Below are positions 56,527 to 64,000 of a DNA stretch of 64,000 nt, in pieces. The first letter of the stretch is position 1, and every line of letters starts with the position of its first letter. Position numbers and translations under genes: made by a program. The notes under the pieces were generated by a model. It made no database searches. It was not told the DNA's origin and worked only from the letters and a program-made list of their open reading frames with translations. This DNA is from Komagataeibacter xylinus NBRC 15237 (GTDB lineage Bacteria; Pseudomonadota; Alphaproteobacteria; Acetobacterales; Acetobacteraceae), in contig NZ_BCTP01000009.1 in the NCBI RefSeq assembly GCF_001571345.1, forward strand, positions 41,055 through 105,054. The letters run 5' to 3'.

Positions 56527-57864
56527 ATGACCCGACGCGCAGGCTCCGCCGACCTGCCGCTGCATACCGGGCGCGTGCCCGCGTGGCTGGGCCAGCGCAT
56601 GGCGCGGCTGGGGGCGGTCATCACGCAGGCGGTCGTGCATCATTACGGGCGGGACGAATTCCTGCGCAGGCTGGCCCACCCGTTCTGGTTCCAGTCCTTT
56701 GGCGCGGTCATGGGCATGGACTGGCATTCCTCCGGCATCACCACCAGCGTGATCGGGGCGCTCAAGCGCGGGCTGGCGCCATTGCAGGATGAGCTGGGCC
56801 TGTATGTATGCGGGGGGCGTGGCCGCCATTCGCGCCGCACGCCCGATGAACTGCTGGCGGTGGGCGAGGCCACCGGGCTTGACGCCACGCCCCTTGTGGC
56901 CACGAGCCGCATGGTGGCCAAGGTGGACAGTGCCGCCGTGCAGGACGGGTTTGATCTGTACCTGCATGGTTTCATCGTGGCGGCGGATGGCAAATGGGCC
57001 GTGGTGCAGCAGGGCATGCATGCGGGCCAGCGCCTTGCGCGGCGCTATCACTGGCTGTCCGATGACGTGAGCAGTTTTGTCGAGGCGCCGCATGCCGCCA
57101 TTGATGGCCGCACGACAGGCCGCCCCATCATGAACCTGACCGACCACCGGGCAGCTGCCTCACGCGCAGGGCAGGTCGAACTGCTGCATGACATGGGACC
57201 GGACCGGCTGACGCGCGCACTCATGCGCATCGAGGGCCATGCGCCCCCGCCGCCGCCCGCTCAGGGTGAACTGCCCTATCTGTGCATGCCCGCCCACCAT
57301 GACGTGCAGCCGCAGGACGTGAACATGCGCCGCCTGCATGGCGCGCTGGCGGCGGCACAGGAGGCGGGGCCGCGTGACTTCCCCGACCTTTTGCGTGTGC
57401 CCGGCGTGGGCGCGCGCACGGTGCGTGCCCTTGCACTGGTGGCGGAGGTGGTGCATGGCGCGCCGTGCCGGTTTGATGATCCGGCCCGTTTCTCGCTGGC
57501 GCATGGCGGCAAGGACCGCCACCCCTATCCCGTGCCGGTGGCGGTGTATGACCGCACGCTCTCGGTCATGAAGGCGGCCGTGGCCGCGGCGAAGCTGGGG
57601 CGCGAGGAACGGCTCGATGCCATCCGCAGGCTCGACTCCGCTACCCGCAGGCTGGAGCGCGATGCGCGTGGCCCGTCTTTTTCCGCCATTATGGGCGCGG
57701 AACGCGCGCGCTCGCATGATTATGGCGGGCGCTCGGTATTTGGTTATGAACCGCCGCCGCCCGACCGGGTTTCAGAAGGGCAGCGGAACGGGATCATGCG
57801 CCATGATGGCCAGCCACACGACCAGCAGGGACACGAAGGCGAGGCGTCCCGCAACGCGGGATAG
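56527..57864 (+). CDS. DUF763 family protein
   Basis: 445 aa. Family hallmarks are clear: GSADLPLHTGRVPAWLGQRM, HYGRDEFLRRLAHPFWFQSF, MGMDWHSSGITTSVIGALKRG, YVCGGRGRHSRRTPDEL. A helix-hairpin-helix-like LLRVPGVGARTVRALALVAE suggests DNA binding. Members occur in archaea and some bacteria and have no assigned biochemical role. RBS AAGGAAAGGG before ATG 56527, 24 nt after the MntR-like gene, so it may be in the same transcript. The C-terminal 60 residues are basic and low-complexity. Confidence 0.85.
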   Translation: MTRRAGSADLPLHTGRVPAWLGQRMARLGAVITQAVVHHYGRDEFLRRLAHPFWFQSFGAVMGMDWHSSGITTSVIGALKRGLAPLQDELGLYVCGGRGRHSRRTPDELLAVGEATGLDATPLVATSRMVAKVDSAAVQDGFDLYLHGFIVAADGKWAVVQQGMHAGQRLARRYHWLSDDVSSFVEAPHAAIDGRTTGRPIMNLTDHRAAASRAGQVELLHDMGPDRLTRALMRIEGHAPPPPPAQGELPYLCMPAHHDVQPQDVNMRRLHGALAAAQEAGPRDFPDLLRVPGVGARTVRALALVAEVVHGAPCRFDDPARFSLAHGGKDRHPYPVPVAVYDRTLSVMKAAVAAAKLGREERLDAIRRLDSATRRLERDARGPSFSAIMGAERARSHDYGGRSVFGYEPPPPDRVSEGQRNGIMRHDGQPHDQQGHEGEASRNAG

Positions 57865-57956
57865 GGGTGCATCTGTCATGCAGGCATGATACCGGGCCAA
57901 ATGCGGCATAAGTGCGGAGTCTTTTCCCCGCCATGTCCTCAAGGCAGCATCCTCGC

Positions 57957-59786
57957 ATGAATGTGAAAGACACCACTCTCCCCGCCGACACGCCCTCCAT
58001 GCCCGCGCTGGCACGCTACCGCACGCGCCCGCTGGGGTTCATTTTCCATTACGTGCGGCTGCATGGCCGGTGGCACGCCATCATCGTCAGCGCGATTGCG
58101 GTGGCGGTGGCGTGCAACGTGGGCATGTCGGCCATCATCCGCCATCTGGTCAATGGCATGACCGAGGGTGGCCAGGGCATGCAGGCGGTCTGGGTATCCA
58201 TCTTCCTGTTCTGCGCCACCATCATCTGCGACAACGCGGCCTGGCGGGTGGCGGGGTGGATGGCCTCGGGCGTGTTCGTGCGGGTGGGTGGCGATGTGCG
58301 TGGCGACCTGTTCCGCTACCTCAGCGGGCATGACGCGACCTATTTTGCCGACCGGCTTTCCGGAGCACTCGCGGCCCGCGTTTCGGCGGCGGCAGGCGCG
58401 GTGGTGGCGCTGGAGAACATGGCGGCATGGAACCTGCTGCCTTCGGTGCTGAACCTGTTCCTCGCCATCATCACGCTGGGCACGGTCAGCCCGCTGATGG
58501 CACTGGTGCTGGTGGGCATGACGCTGCTGCTGGGGCTGTGCATCTACCTGCTGGCGGGCCACGGGCAGGAGATGCACCTGGCCTACGCGGCGGAAGCGGC
58601 GGAGGTGGATGGCGAGATGCTGGACGTGATGCAGAACCTGCCCCTTGTGCGCGCGTACGGCATGATGGGGGCGGAGCATGGTCGCATGCGACAGCGCATC
58701 CGTGGCGAGATCGGGCTGCACACGCGTTCGCTACGCTATATGGAAAAGCTGCGGATGATCCATTCCGTCGTCACCGCCTTCATGACCACGGGGCTGCTGC
58801 TATGGGCCGTGCTGCTGTGGCGCATGCACCGCGCCACCACGGGCGATGTGGTGATGGTGACCACGCTGGGCTTCCTGATCCTGAACTGCACGCGTGACCT
58901 GGCCTTTTCCATGGTGGAGGCGATGAAGCACGTCACCCGCCTGGCCGAGACGCTGGGCCACCTGCTGGTGCCGCATGAAGGCAGCGGCGTGGCCGAGACG
59001 GTGGTGCTGCCGCCCGCAATGCTGCGCGGGCATGTGCAACTGCGTGATGTGAGTTTTGCCTATCCCGGTGGCGCGCCGGTGCTGTCGCATTTCAACCTAG
59101 ATATTCCCGCGGGCACGCGCGTGGGGCTGGTGGGGGTGTCGGGCTCGGGCAAGAGCACGGTGCTGGCCCTGCTGCAGCGCCAGCGCTTCGTGCAGGCGGG
59201 GGCGGTGGAGCTTGATGGCGTCAACATCCTTGAACTCGACGAGGCCAGCCTGCGCGCCTCCATGGCCGTGGTGCCGCAGGAGGTATACCTCCTGCGCCGC
59301 TCGGTGGGCGAGAACATCCGCTACGGCCGCCCCGATGCCACCGATGAGGAGGTAAAGGCCGCGGCAGAAGCTGCAGGCTGTACCCGTTTCATCAACGCCA
59401 TGCCGCAGGGGTTCGCCACCGTTGTGGGCGAGCGGGGGGTCATGCTCTCGGGCGGGCAGCGCCAGCGTCTGGCCATTGCGCGCGCCTTCCTGCGCAATGC
59501 GCCCATCCTGATCCTGGATGAAGCGACCAGCGCGCTTGATGGGGAAAGCGAGCGCCATGTCCATGCCGCCCTCGAGCGGCTGATGGTGGGACGCACGGTC
59601 ATTGCCGTCGCCCACCGGCTTTCCACCCTGCGCGGGTTTGACCGGATCGTTGTGATGGAGCGCGGCCATATTGCCCAGGCGGGCACCATGGCCGAGCTTG
59701 AGGCGGTGCCCGGCCCGTATCGTGACCGGCTGCTGGCAACAGGCGACCTGCTGGCCCCCGTGCCGGGTCTTTCGCCCCTGTCGTGA
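57957..59786 (+). CDS. ABC exporter, fused permease-ATPase
   Basis: 609-aa half-transporter of the MsbA/multidrug type. Six membrane spans in the first 320 residues (WHAIIVSAIAVAVACNV, GMQAVWVSIFLFCATIICD, VLNLFLAIITLGTVSPL...), then an ATPase with Walker A GVSGSGKSTVLAL, Q-loop VVPQEVYLL, signature LSGGQRQRLAIA, Walker B ILILDEATSALD and switch His in AVAHRLST. Substrate unknown; a lipid or drug is usual. Start ATG 57957 has AAGGCAGC upstream; 15 in-frame residues precede it. Repeat R14 begins at its stop codon. Confidence 0.92.
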   Translation: MNVKDTTLPADTPSMPALARYRTRPLGFIFHYVRLHGRWHAIIVSAIAVAVACNVGMSAIIRHLVNGMTEGGQGMQAVWVSIFLFCATIICDNAAWRVAGWMASGVFVRVGGDVRGDLFRYLSGHDATYFADRLSGALAARVSAAAGAVVALENMAAWNLLPSVLNLFLAIITLGTVSPLMALVLVGMTLLLGLCIYLLAGHGQEMHLAYAAEAAEVDGEMLDVMQNLPLVRAYGMMGAEHGRMRQRIRGEIGLHTRSLRYMEKLRMIHSVVTAFMTTGLLLWAVLLWRMHRATTGDVVMVTTLGFLILNCTRDLAFSMVEAMKHVTRLAETLGHLLVPHEGSGVAETVVLPPAMLRGHVQLRDVSFAYPGGAPVLSHFNLDIPAGTRVGLVGVSGSGKSTVLALLQRQRFVQAGAVELDGVNILELDEASLRASMAVVPQEVYLLRRSVGENIRYGRPDATDEEVKAAAEAAGCTRFINAMPQGFATVVGERGVMLSGGQRQRLAIARAFLRNAPILILDEATSALDGESERHVHAALERLMVGRTVIAVAHRLSTLRGFDRIVVMERGHIAQAGTMAELEAVPGPYRDRLLATGDLLAPVPGLSPLS

Positions 59787-59869
59787 ACAGTGTCTGAAAC
59801 AACGCATTGATAAAAAATGCTAAAAGTTTTCGGGTGCTGCCTTTTTGAGAAAAGGCGGCGTTCTTCCAG
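59787..59869 (+). repeat. Dispersed 3'-end repeat, copy R14
   Basis: ACAGTGTCTGAAACAACGC (eroded terminal inverted repeat), ATTGATAAAAAATG, CTAAAAGTTTTCGGGTG, hairpin B GCTGCCTTTTT/AAAAGGCGGC; hairpin A and the right arm are missing. It starts at the base after the ABC gene stop codon. Confidence 0.82.
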
Positions 59870-59896
59870 TCTCTCATCAAACCACAAGGAAAACCC

Positions 59897-60367
59897 ATGC
59901 AGGCCCCAACCCACCGCATAGGCCCCGAAGACCTCGTGCCCATGGTGGCCGCCACCCTTGCGGGCGAGACGGATCTGATCGCCAACATGGCGAATATCGC
60001 AGCCCTGGTGTTCGAGGCGCTGCCAGACCTCAACTGGGCCGGATTCTATCTGTGGAAGGACGGGATGCTCGTGCTGGGGCCTTTTCAGGGGCGGGTGGCC
60101 TGCACGCGTATTGCGCCGGGGCGTGGCGTGTGCGGCACGGTCGCGCGCGGGCGCAGGACGCAAATCGTGCCTGACGTGCATGCCTTTCCCGGCCATATTG
60201 CCTGTGACGCGGCCTCTGCCGCCGAGATCGTGGTGCCTGTCCTGCACGGGGAACGGCTCGTGGGCGTGCTGGATGTTGACAGCCCCTGCCGCAACCGTTT
60301 CACCCCATCGGACCAGCACAGGCTCGAACAGGTCGTGGCGCTGCTGGTGGCCAGGATCACGCCCTGA
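59897..60367 (+). CDS. Free methionine-R-sulfoxide reductase (GAF type)
   Basis: 156-aa GAF-domain enzyme that reduces free Met-R-sulfoxide. The three catalytic/resolving Cys are Cys69 (RVACTRI), Cys79 (GRGVCGTV) and Cys103 (GHIACDAAS), with the same 10- and 24-residue spacing as in the E. coli enzyme. LNWAGFYLW and LVGVLDVDSP complete the fold. It repairs oxidised methionine in an organism that carries out strong aerobic oxidations. Convergent with the aspartyl-protease-like gene, with R15 between. Confidence 0.92.
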   Translation: MQAPTHRIGPEDLVPMVAATLAGETDLIANMANIAALVFEALPDLNWAGFYLWKDGMLVLGPFQGRVACTRIAPGRGVCGTVARGRRTQIVPDVHAFPGHIACDAASAAEIVVPVLHGERLVGVLDVDSPCRNRFTPSDQHRLEQVVALLVARITP

Positions 60368-60408
60368 TCAGGCAGGCATGCCCTGCGTGCCCACCAGAAT
60401 ATTAAATC

Positions 60409-60515
60409 AGGAAGTTTTTGGTGAAGCTTTTTTCAAAAAGCTTCGAAGAACGCCGCCTTTTTGAAAAAAGGCAGCACCCGAAAAATTTCATTCTTTTTTG
60501 TCAATGCATTGTTTC
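60409..60515 (-). repeat. Dispersed 3'-end repeat, copy R15
   Basis: AGGAAGTTTTTGGTG, perfect hairpin A GAAGCTTTTTT/AAAAAGCTTC, hairpin B CGCCGCCTTTTT/AAAAAAGGCAGC, CACCCGAAAAATTTC, then TTTTTTGTCAATGCATTGTTT, matching the inner flank of R1/R2. B first in the direction of the minus-strand gene. Confidence 0.9.
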
Positions 60516-60545
60516 CCGGCGTTCTTTTCGGGTCGCCGGTCACGT

Positions 60546-61697
60546 TCATTGTTTTCCGTCAGTCCGCAGGGCGGGATGGGGCGCGGGTGCGGCCGGCATC
60601 GGCTCGCCTGGCGTGGAGGGTGCGGGCGGCGTGTCCGTCAGCCGGGCAATGGCCGTGCGGGTGGTGAGCATGCCGTGGGCGGCCTGGCCGTGGTCATTGG
60701 GTATGTCGGCCTGGGGGGTCATGTACATCATGCCCTGCGGGAAAGCCATGAGCACGCGCCTGCGCCGCAGGAAGTTCATGCCCAGCACGCTGTAGCTGGT
60801 TTTTTCCACATTCACGTCCAGCGGCAGGTCATGCCAGCCGCCAATGGCAATATTGTCAAAATGGTGCCTGCGTCCGTTCAGGATCTTGCCGGCATTGGTG
60901 CGGACGTGAATGTCATCACGCAATATGGCGGAGGTCAGGCCCAGCGCCCTGGCATCCTTGCGTGAAAGCGAGGACATGTCCGCCCCCGGTTCGATCTCCA
61001 TGCGCGTGCCCTGCGTGCCCACCTGCATGCTGATGCCGGTCATGCGCCCACGGCGGTCGGGTTGCAGGGGCAGGGCCGTGCTGTCCGGCCCGAGCCAGTC
61101 CTGCAATGGCGGGCAGCCGGGCTGCGTGCTGGCAACGAACAGCACCATGACGCGGGCGGGGAAATCAAACAGCACATCGTAATTGCCCAGTATGTCGTAG
61201 CCGATCACGCCGAGCACGGGCTGGTCATTGAGGCGGGGCTGGCGCGTGCCCTCGATCAGGGCGGGCACGTCATCGGCATGGCCGTTGCTGATGCGCAGGT
61301 CATGCAGCACCGTGGTGTAGGTGGTGTCGATGCCCGCGATGGTCTGGATGCTGATGGCTGACAGAACGGGAAAAGTCGTGTCGTTGGGCGCGTAAATGCC
61401 CACCTCGTCCTGTGTGACGCTGACATAGGCCAGTCCGGTCATGTCATTGAACGTGGCGGGAATGATGGGGCTGCCGCTATTGGTCAGCAGCGGGGCTTCG
61501 ATGACATGGGTCAGGCAGGCGGCGGGCAGGCCATAGTGCAATACGGGCGTCGGCGCGGGTAAGGGGGCGTGCCGGGCGGCATGGGCGGGCATGCCCTCCG
61601 CAAGGGCAAGAAGCACGGCGCCCGCGCGGGCCAGCAGGGCCGCACGCGGATCAGTCCGGCTGGTCCGTAAGGTATTCCGCCGCCCCGGTATTTTCAT
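60546..61697 (-). CDS. Retropepsin-like aspartyl protease homologue, degenerate
   Basis: 383 aa with a signal-like start (ARAGAVLLALAEGMPAHA). Two beta-barrel halves resemble bacterial retropepsin-like proteases, but the usual DTGA motifs are altered: the first half has FNDMTGLAYVSV and the second MEIEPGADMSSLS, where EPGA replaces DTGA. NYDVLFDFPARVMVLFV and VLGMNFLRRRRVLMAF follow the family pattern. It may be an inactive, binding-only protein. Start ATG 61697 overlaps the upstream channel gene by 47 nt; no good ribosome site. Confidence 0.65.
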   Translation of the reverse strand: MKIPGRRNTLRTSRTDPRAALLARAGAVLLALAEGMPAHAARHAPLPAPTPVLHYGLPAACLTHVIEAPLLTNSGSPIIPATFNDMTGLAYVSVTQDEVGIYAPNDTTFPVLSAISIQTIAGIDTTYTTVLHDLRISNGHADDVPALIEGTRQPRLNDQPVLGVIGYDILGNYDVLFDFPARVMVLFVASTQPGCPPLQDWLGPDSTALPLQPDRRGRMTGISMQVGTQGTRMEIEPGADMSSLSRKDARALGLTSAILRDDIHVRTNAGKILNGRRHHFDNIAIGGWHDLPLDVNVEKTSYSVLGMNFLRRRRVLMAFPQGMMYMTPQADIPNDHGQAAHGMLTTRTAIARLTDTPPAPSTPGEPMPAAPAPHPALRTDGKQ

Positions 61698-62622
61698 CGA
61701 GGGGGGATTCGGTCTGGTCAAAGCGGGTGTAGTCAACGGTGATCCGCCCATCTGGCCCGGCGTTGATGATATCGACGAAGCGGTGATTATACAGCATGCG
61801 GTCAAATCCGTAAGCGGAGCGCGCGAAAACGGTCTGGCCCGAGGCTTCGTCGGTGCCGGTCAGGCTGACGATGATTTCCGCCTCCTGTGCCGCAAGGTCG
61901 TTTTCCGTCATGCCATAAAGGGGGCTGTCGGTGTCGATGACATGGGTGGGCGTGCAGGCAAAGCGCAGCACCGGCACATGCGACTGCTGGAGTGTAAGCA
62001 GGTCGAACTGCCGCACCACCCGGCCCGATGGCATGCGGATGAGACGGGCGAGCGCAAACTCCACATCCACTGACAGGATGGGGCTGCGGCGGCAGTTGGC
62101 GATGCGGATATCAAGGTGAAGGTGGCCGCCTTCCGCAAGGATCAGCGCCTTGTCACTGAACATGACCCGCGCGCGCGGGCGCGAAAAACGCGCGAAGATG
62201 AGGCCCGTGGCCAGGGCGTTGATCATCATGCCGCCCAGCACTTCCACCGTGGCGATCATGTTGGCGGTGCGGCTCACTGGCACCATGCCGCCATAGCCCA
62301 CGGTCGAGAGGGTCTGCACGCTGAAGAAGAAGAAATCAGCAAAGCTGTGCGGGTCGGCTCCCTTAACGCCCTGGCTGTCGGCCATGTACAGCAGCGCGAA
62401 AAGCAGGTTGACCCCCACATACACCAGCAGCGAGCTGTAAAAGAACGTGCGCCACGGTGCGGTGAGGGCATGGTGGTAGAAATCGGACCAGATGCGGTCC
62501 ACCTGCCCCACGCGCACGATGGTGTCGTGTCCCTGGTCCTCGACCTTGTGAAGGGATTGCCGCCTGTCGCCTGCCGGAGGGCTGGGGCGTGGGGGCGTTT
62601 GTGGCCCGGCGTCCTGTGCCAT
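61651..62622 (-). CDS. Kir-type inward-rectifier potassium channel
   Basis: 323 aa KirBac-like channel. An amphipathic slide helix region, M1 (FFYSSLLVYVGVNLLFALLYM), pore helix and filter TLSTVGYGGM (TVGYG), M2 (IATVEVLGGMMINALATGLIF), then the cytoplasmic beta-rich Kir domain (FARFSRPRARVMFSDKALI, VMFSDKALILAEGGHLHLDI, SPLYGMTENDL). ATG 62622 has AGGA 7 nt upstream. It is the first gene of a pair with the aspartyl-protease-like gene. Confidence 0.92.
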   Translation of the reverse strand: MAQDAGPQTPPRPSPPAGDRRQSLHKVEDQGHDTIVRVGQVDRIWSDFYHHALTAPWRTFFYSSLLVYVGVNLLFALLYMADSQGVKGADPHSFADFFFFSVQTLSTVGYGGMVPVSRTANMIATVEVLGGMMINALATGLIFARFSRPRARVMFSDKALILAEGGHLHLDIRIANCRRSPILSVDVEFALARLIRMPSGRVVRQFDLLTLQQSHVPVLRFACTPTHVIDTDSPLYGMTENDLAAQEAEIIVSLTGTDEASGQTVFARSAYGFDRMLYNHRFVDIINAGPDGRITVDYTRFDQTESPLDENTGAAEYLTDQPD

Positions 62623-62777
62623 GGCGTGTCCTGCCTGCGCGTGTGGTGTGGGGTCAGGACGGATTGGCCTGACAAACTTTGTAATATGACATGCGCCCCG
62701 GCGGGGCAACGGGCTGCGTGGTAGAGAGGGCGTGCATCCTTCGCATATCCATGCACACCCGCCCGGCAGGAGACCCC

Positions 62778-63677
62778 ATGGCAGAGTTGACCCCCGACCA
62801 GATGGAACACATGGCCACCACGCTGGAAGGCACGGGCCGCTACCGCGTGCTGCGCCCGCTTGCCCCGCGCGTGCTGGCTGAATACCCGCCCGAGGCAGGC
62901 ACGCGGCTGGGCATGTTCCTTGATCTCGAGACCACGGGGCTGAGTGCGGTGAAGGACGAGATTATCGAATTCGGCATCGTGCCCTTTGTTTACACGCTGG
63001 ACGGACGGATTCTGGGCAGTCTGGAACCGTTCAGCCGCCTGCGTGAACCCTCGCGCCCCATTCCGCCCCAGATCACCGCGCTGACCGGCATCACCCCCGC
63101 CATGGTGGCGGGCCAGTCGGTGACACCGGAGGAGGTGGCCAGTTTCGTGGCGCCTGCCTCACTTATTATCGCACATAATGCAGATTTTGACCGCAAGTTT
63201 GCCGAGCGTTTCACTCCGGCCTTCACCACCAAGCCGTGGGCGTGCTCCATGAAGGACGTGGACTGGGCGGCGGAAGGCTTTGAGGGGCGCAAGCTGTCCT
63301 ATCTGGGCATGCAGGCAGGGTTCTGGTTTGACGGGCACCGCGCGGTGGATGACTGCCAGGCGGGCATTGCCATTCTCGACCGGGTGCTGCCGGTGTCAGG
63401 CCAGCCTGCCCTTGCGGCATTGCTGGAAAACGCCCGGCAGGTACGCTGCCGCATCTGGGCGGAAAATGCGCCCTATGAGTTCAAGGACCAGTTGCGCCAG
63501 CGCGGCTACCGGTGGAATGACGGCACGGATGGCAATCCGCGCGCGTGGTCCATCTCGCTGCCCGAGGCGGAGGTGGAAGCGGAACTGGCTTATCTGAAAG
63601 CGGAGGTCTTTGCCCGCCCTGTGGACCTGCCGGTGACGCGGATCACGCCGTGGGACCGGTTTTCCACCCGTTGCTGA
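62778..63677 (+). CDS. DEDDh 3'-5' exonuclease
   Basis: 299 aa. RNase T/DnaQ-like fold with FLDLETTGLSAVKDEIIEFG (Asp, Glu), IAHNADFDRKFAE and HRAVDDCQAGIAIL (His, Asp), so all four acids of DEDDh are present. A C-terminal extension of about 90 residues (ARQVRCRIWAENAPYEFKD, RGYRWNDGTDGNPRAW) has an RGYRW-DG motif seen in related exonuclease-like proteins. It may be a proofreading or RNA-trimming enzyme. AGGAGA lies 5 nt before ATG 62778. R16 follows. Confidence 0.9.
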   Translation: MAELTPDQMEHMATTLEGTGRYRVLRPLAPRVLAEYPPEAGTRLGMFLDLETTGLSAVKDEIIEFGIVPFVYTLDGRILGSLEPFSRLREPSRPIPPQITALTGITPAMVAGQSVTPEEVASFVAPASLIIAHNADFDRKFAERFTPAFTTKPWACSMKDVDWAAEGFEGRKLSYLGMQAGFWFDGHRAVDDCQAGIAILDRVLPVSGQPALAALLENARQVRCRIWAENAPYEFKDQLRQRGYRWNDGTDGNPRAWSISLPEAEVEAELAYLKAEVFARPVDLPVTRITPWDRFSTRC

Positions 63678-63687
63678 GGGGGGGGGA

Positions 63688-63750
63688 TATTTTTTGGGCT
63701 GCCTTATTGGACGAAGCTTTTTGGAAAAAAGCTTCACCAAAAAATTTTAT
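63688..63750 (+). repeat. Dispersed 3'-end repeat, copy R16
   Basis: ATTTTTTGGGCTGCC (hairpin B reduced), hairpin A GAAGCTTTTTGG/AAAAAAGCTTC, then ACCAAAAAATTTT. It follows the exonuclease gene in the expected orientation. 63751-63870 is AT-rich without a gene. Confidence 0.8.
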
Positions 63751-63875
63751 TATTTTCAAGGCATGGAATATAGCTTCAGTTATATAAAATAATTAATTGC
63801 TTACATATTTTGATAATTTTAAATAATTCATAATATAATAAAAACAGATTTCATAAGTATTGATATAAAAAAAGA

Positions 63876-63938
63876 AGAAAGTTTTTGGTGAAGCTTTTTT
63901 CAAAAAGCTTCAAAAAACGTAGCACCCGGAAATTTTTA
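63876..63938 (-). repeat. Dispersed 3'-end repeat, copy R17 (hairpin B lost)
   Basis: AAGAAAGTTTTTGGTG, perfect hairpin A GAAGCTTTTTT/AAAAAGCTTC, then AGCACCCGGAAATTTTTA. It overlaps the stop codon of the partial minus-strand gene. Confidence 0.85.
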
Positions 63939-64000
63939 CGGACCACCAAAGAACGCATCGCCCATGTAATCAGGCGGCCCGCCATCCAGTCCTTCGGCTT
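63936..64000 (-). CDS. C-terminal end of an unknown minus-strand gene
   Basis: The last 20 codons read AEGLDGGPPDYMGDAFFGGP, then TAA at 63936-63938. The phase, Gly/Pro/aromatic content and the repeat at its 3' end, as after other genes here, support a real gene continuing past the window edge. Too short to identify. Confidence 0.5.
   Translation of the reverse strand, partial: AEGLDGGPPDYMGDAFFGGP

Noticed and set aside
57772..57879. 35-codon minus-strand frame with a hydrophobic stretch (LAFVSLLVVWLAIMA)
   Set aside because: It looks like a small membrane protein, but it lies within the 3' end of the DUF763 gene and has no ribosome site; left out pending conservation data.
63751..63870. 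AT-rich stretch before R17 as an origin or attachment site
   Set aside because: No DnaA boxes, direct repeats or tRNA edge; AT richness alone is not evidence.

Overview
This window is GC-rich chromosomal DNA from an alphaproteobacterium, most likely an acetic acid bacterium of the Komagataeibacter/Gluconacetobacter type. That is an inference from a Zymomonas-like pyruvate decarboxylase beside a quinone-linked D-lactate dehydrogenase, a SAM-II riboswitch on metZ, a CtrA homologue and a classical ruvCAB-ybgC-tolQRAB-pal-cpoB block. No rRNA, CRISPR array, prophage or intact insertion sequence was seen; there is one tRNA (Gly-CCC).

Layout. 1-5.8 kb: pyruvate-node genes (5'-truncated acetolactate synthase, dld, pdc) and a Nudix hydrolase. 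5.8-10.7 kb: single genes (small ORF, APH-fold kinase, OprB porin, MoaB, DJ-1). 10.7-13.5 kb, minus strand: SAM-II riboswitch, metZ, apaG, folE, then tRNA-Gly. 13.5-15.4 kb: an AT-richer patch with a hypothetical gene, a frameshifted immunity-like gene, a secreted protein and the remnant of a second copy of the immunity-like gene. 15.4-24.4 kb, minus strand: an Mla-type lipid transporter (E, F, D, lipoprotein), an operon of a large MscS channel, a 2OG-Fe dioxygenase-like protein and an SGNH-like protein, and an RDD protein. 24.6-45.4 kb: housekeeping block (argJ and a parvulin; secA, yebC, ruvCAB, ybgC, tolQRAB, pal, cpoB, tilS, ftsH, folP, glmM, thiD). 45.4-64 kb: a ctrA homologue whose phospho-acceptor Asp51 is Glu, lipoprotein and YfdX-type envelope genes, dinB, a YezG-like orphan antitoxin, sulfide oxidation genes (SQR and persulfide dioxygenase) divergent from a peroxiredoxin-purU-MntR-DUF763 run, an ABC exporter, fRMsr, a degenerate aspartyl-protease-like protein with a Kir-type K+ channel, and a DEDDh exonuclease.

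The main structure not explained by genes is a dispersed non-coding repeat family: 17 copies or fragments (R1-R17) at gene 3' ends. An outer stem encloses a GC-based hairpin (B) and an AT-rich HindIII-like hairpin (A), so the element can fold as a three-way junction. The two longest copies carry 11-bp terminal inverted repeats, which suggests a MITE-like origin. Relative to the gene it follows, hairpin B nearly always comes first. Other leads are the natural CtrA D51E with a perfect TTAA-N7-TTAA box in its promoter, the frameshift in a T7 run of the immunity-like gene with its nearby relic, and a 39-aa Cys-rich membrane protein at 49549. All database-level statements come from remembered family features; no searches were run.
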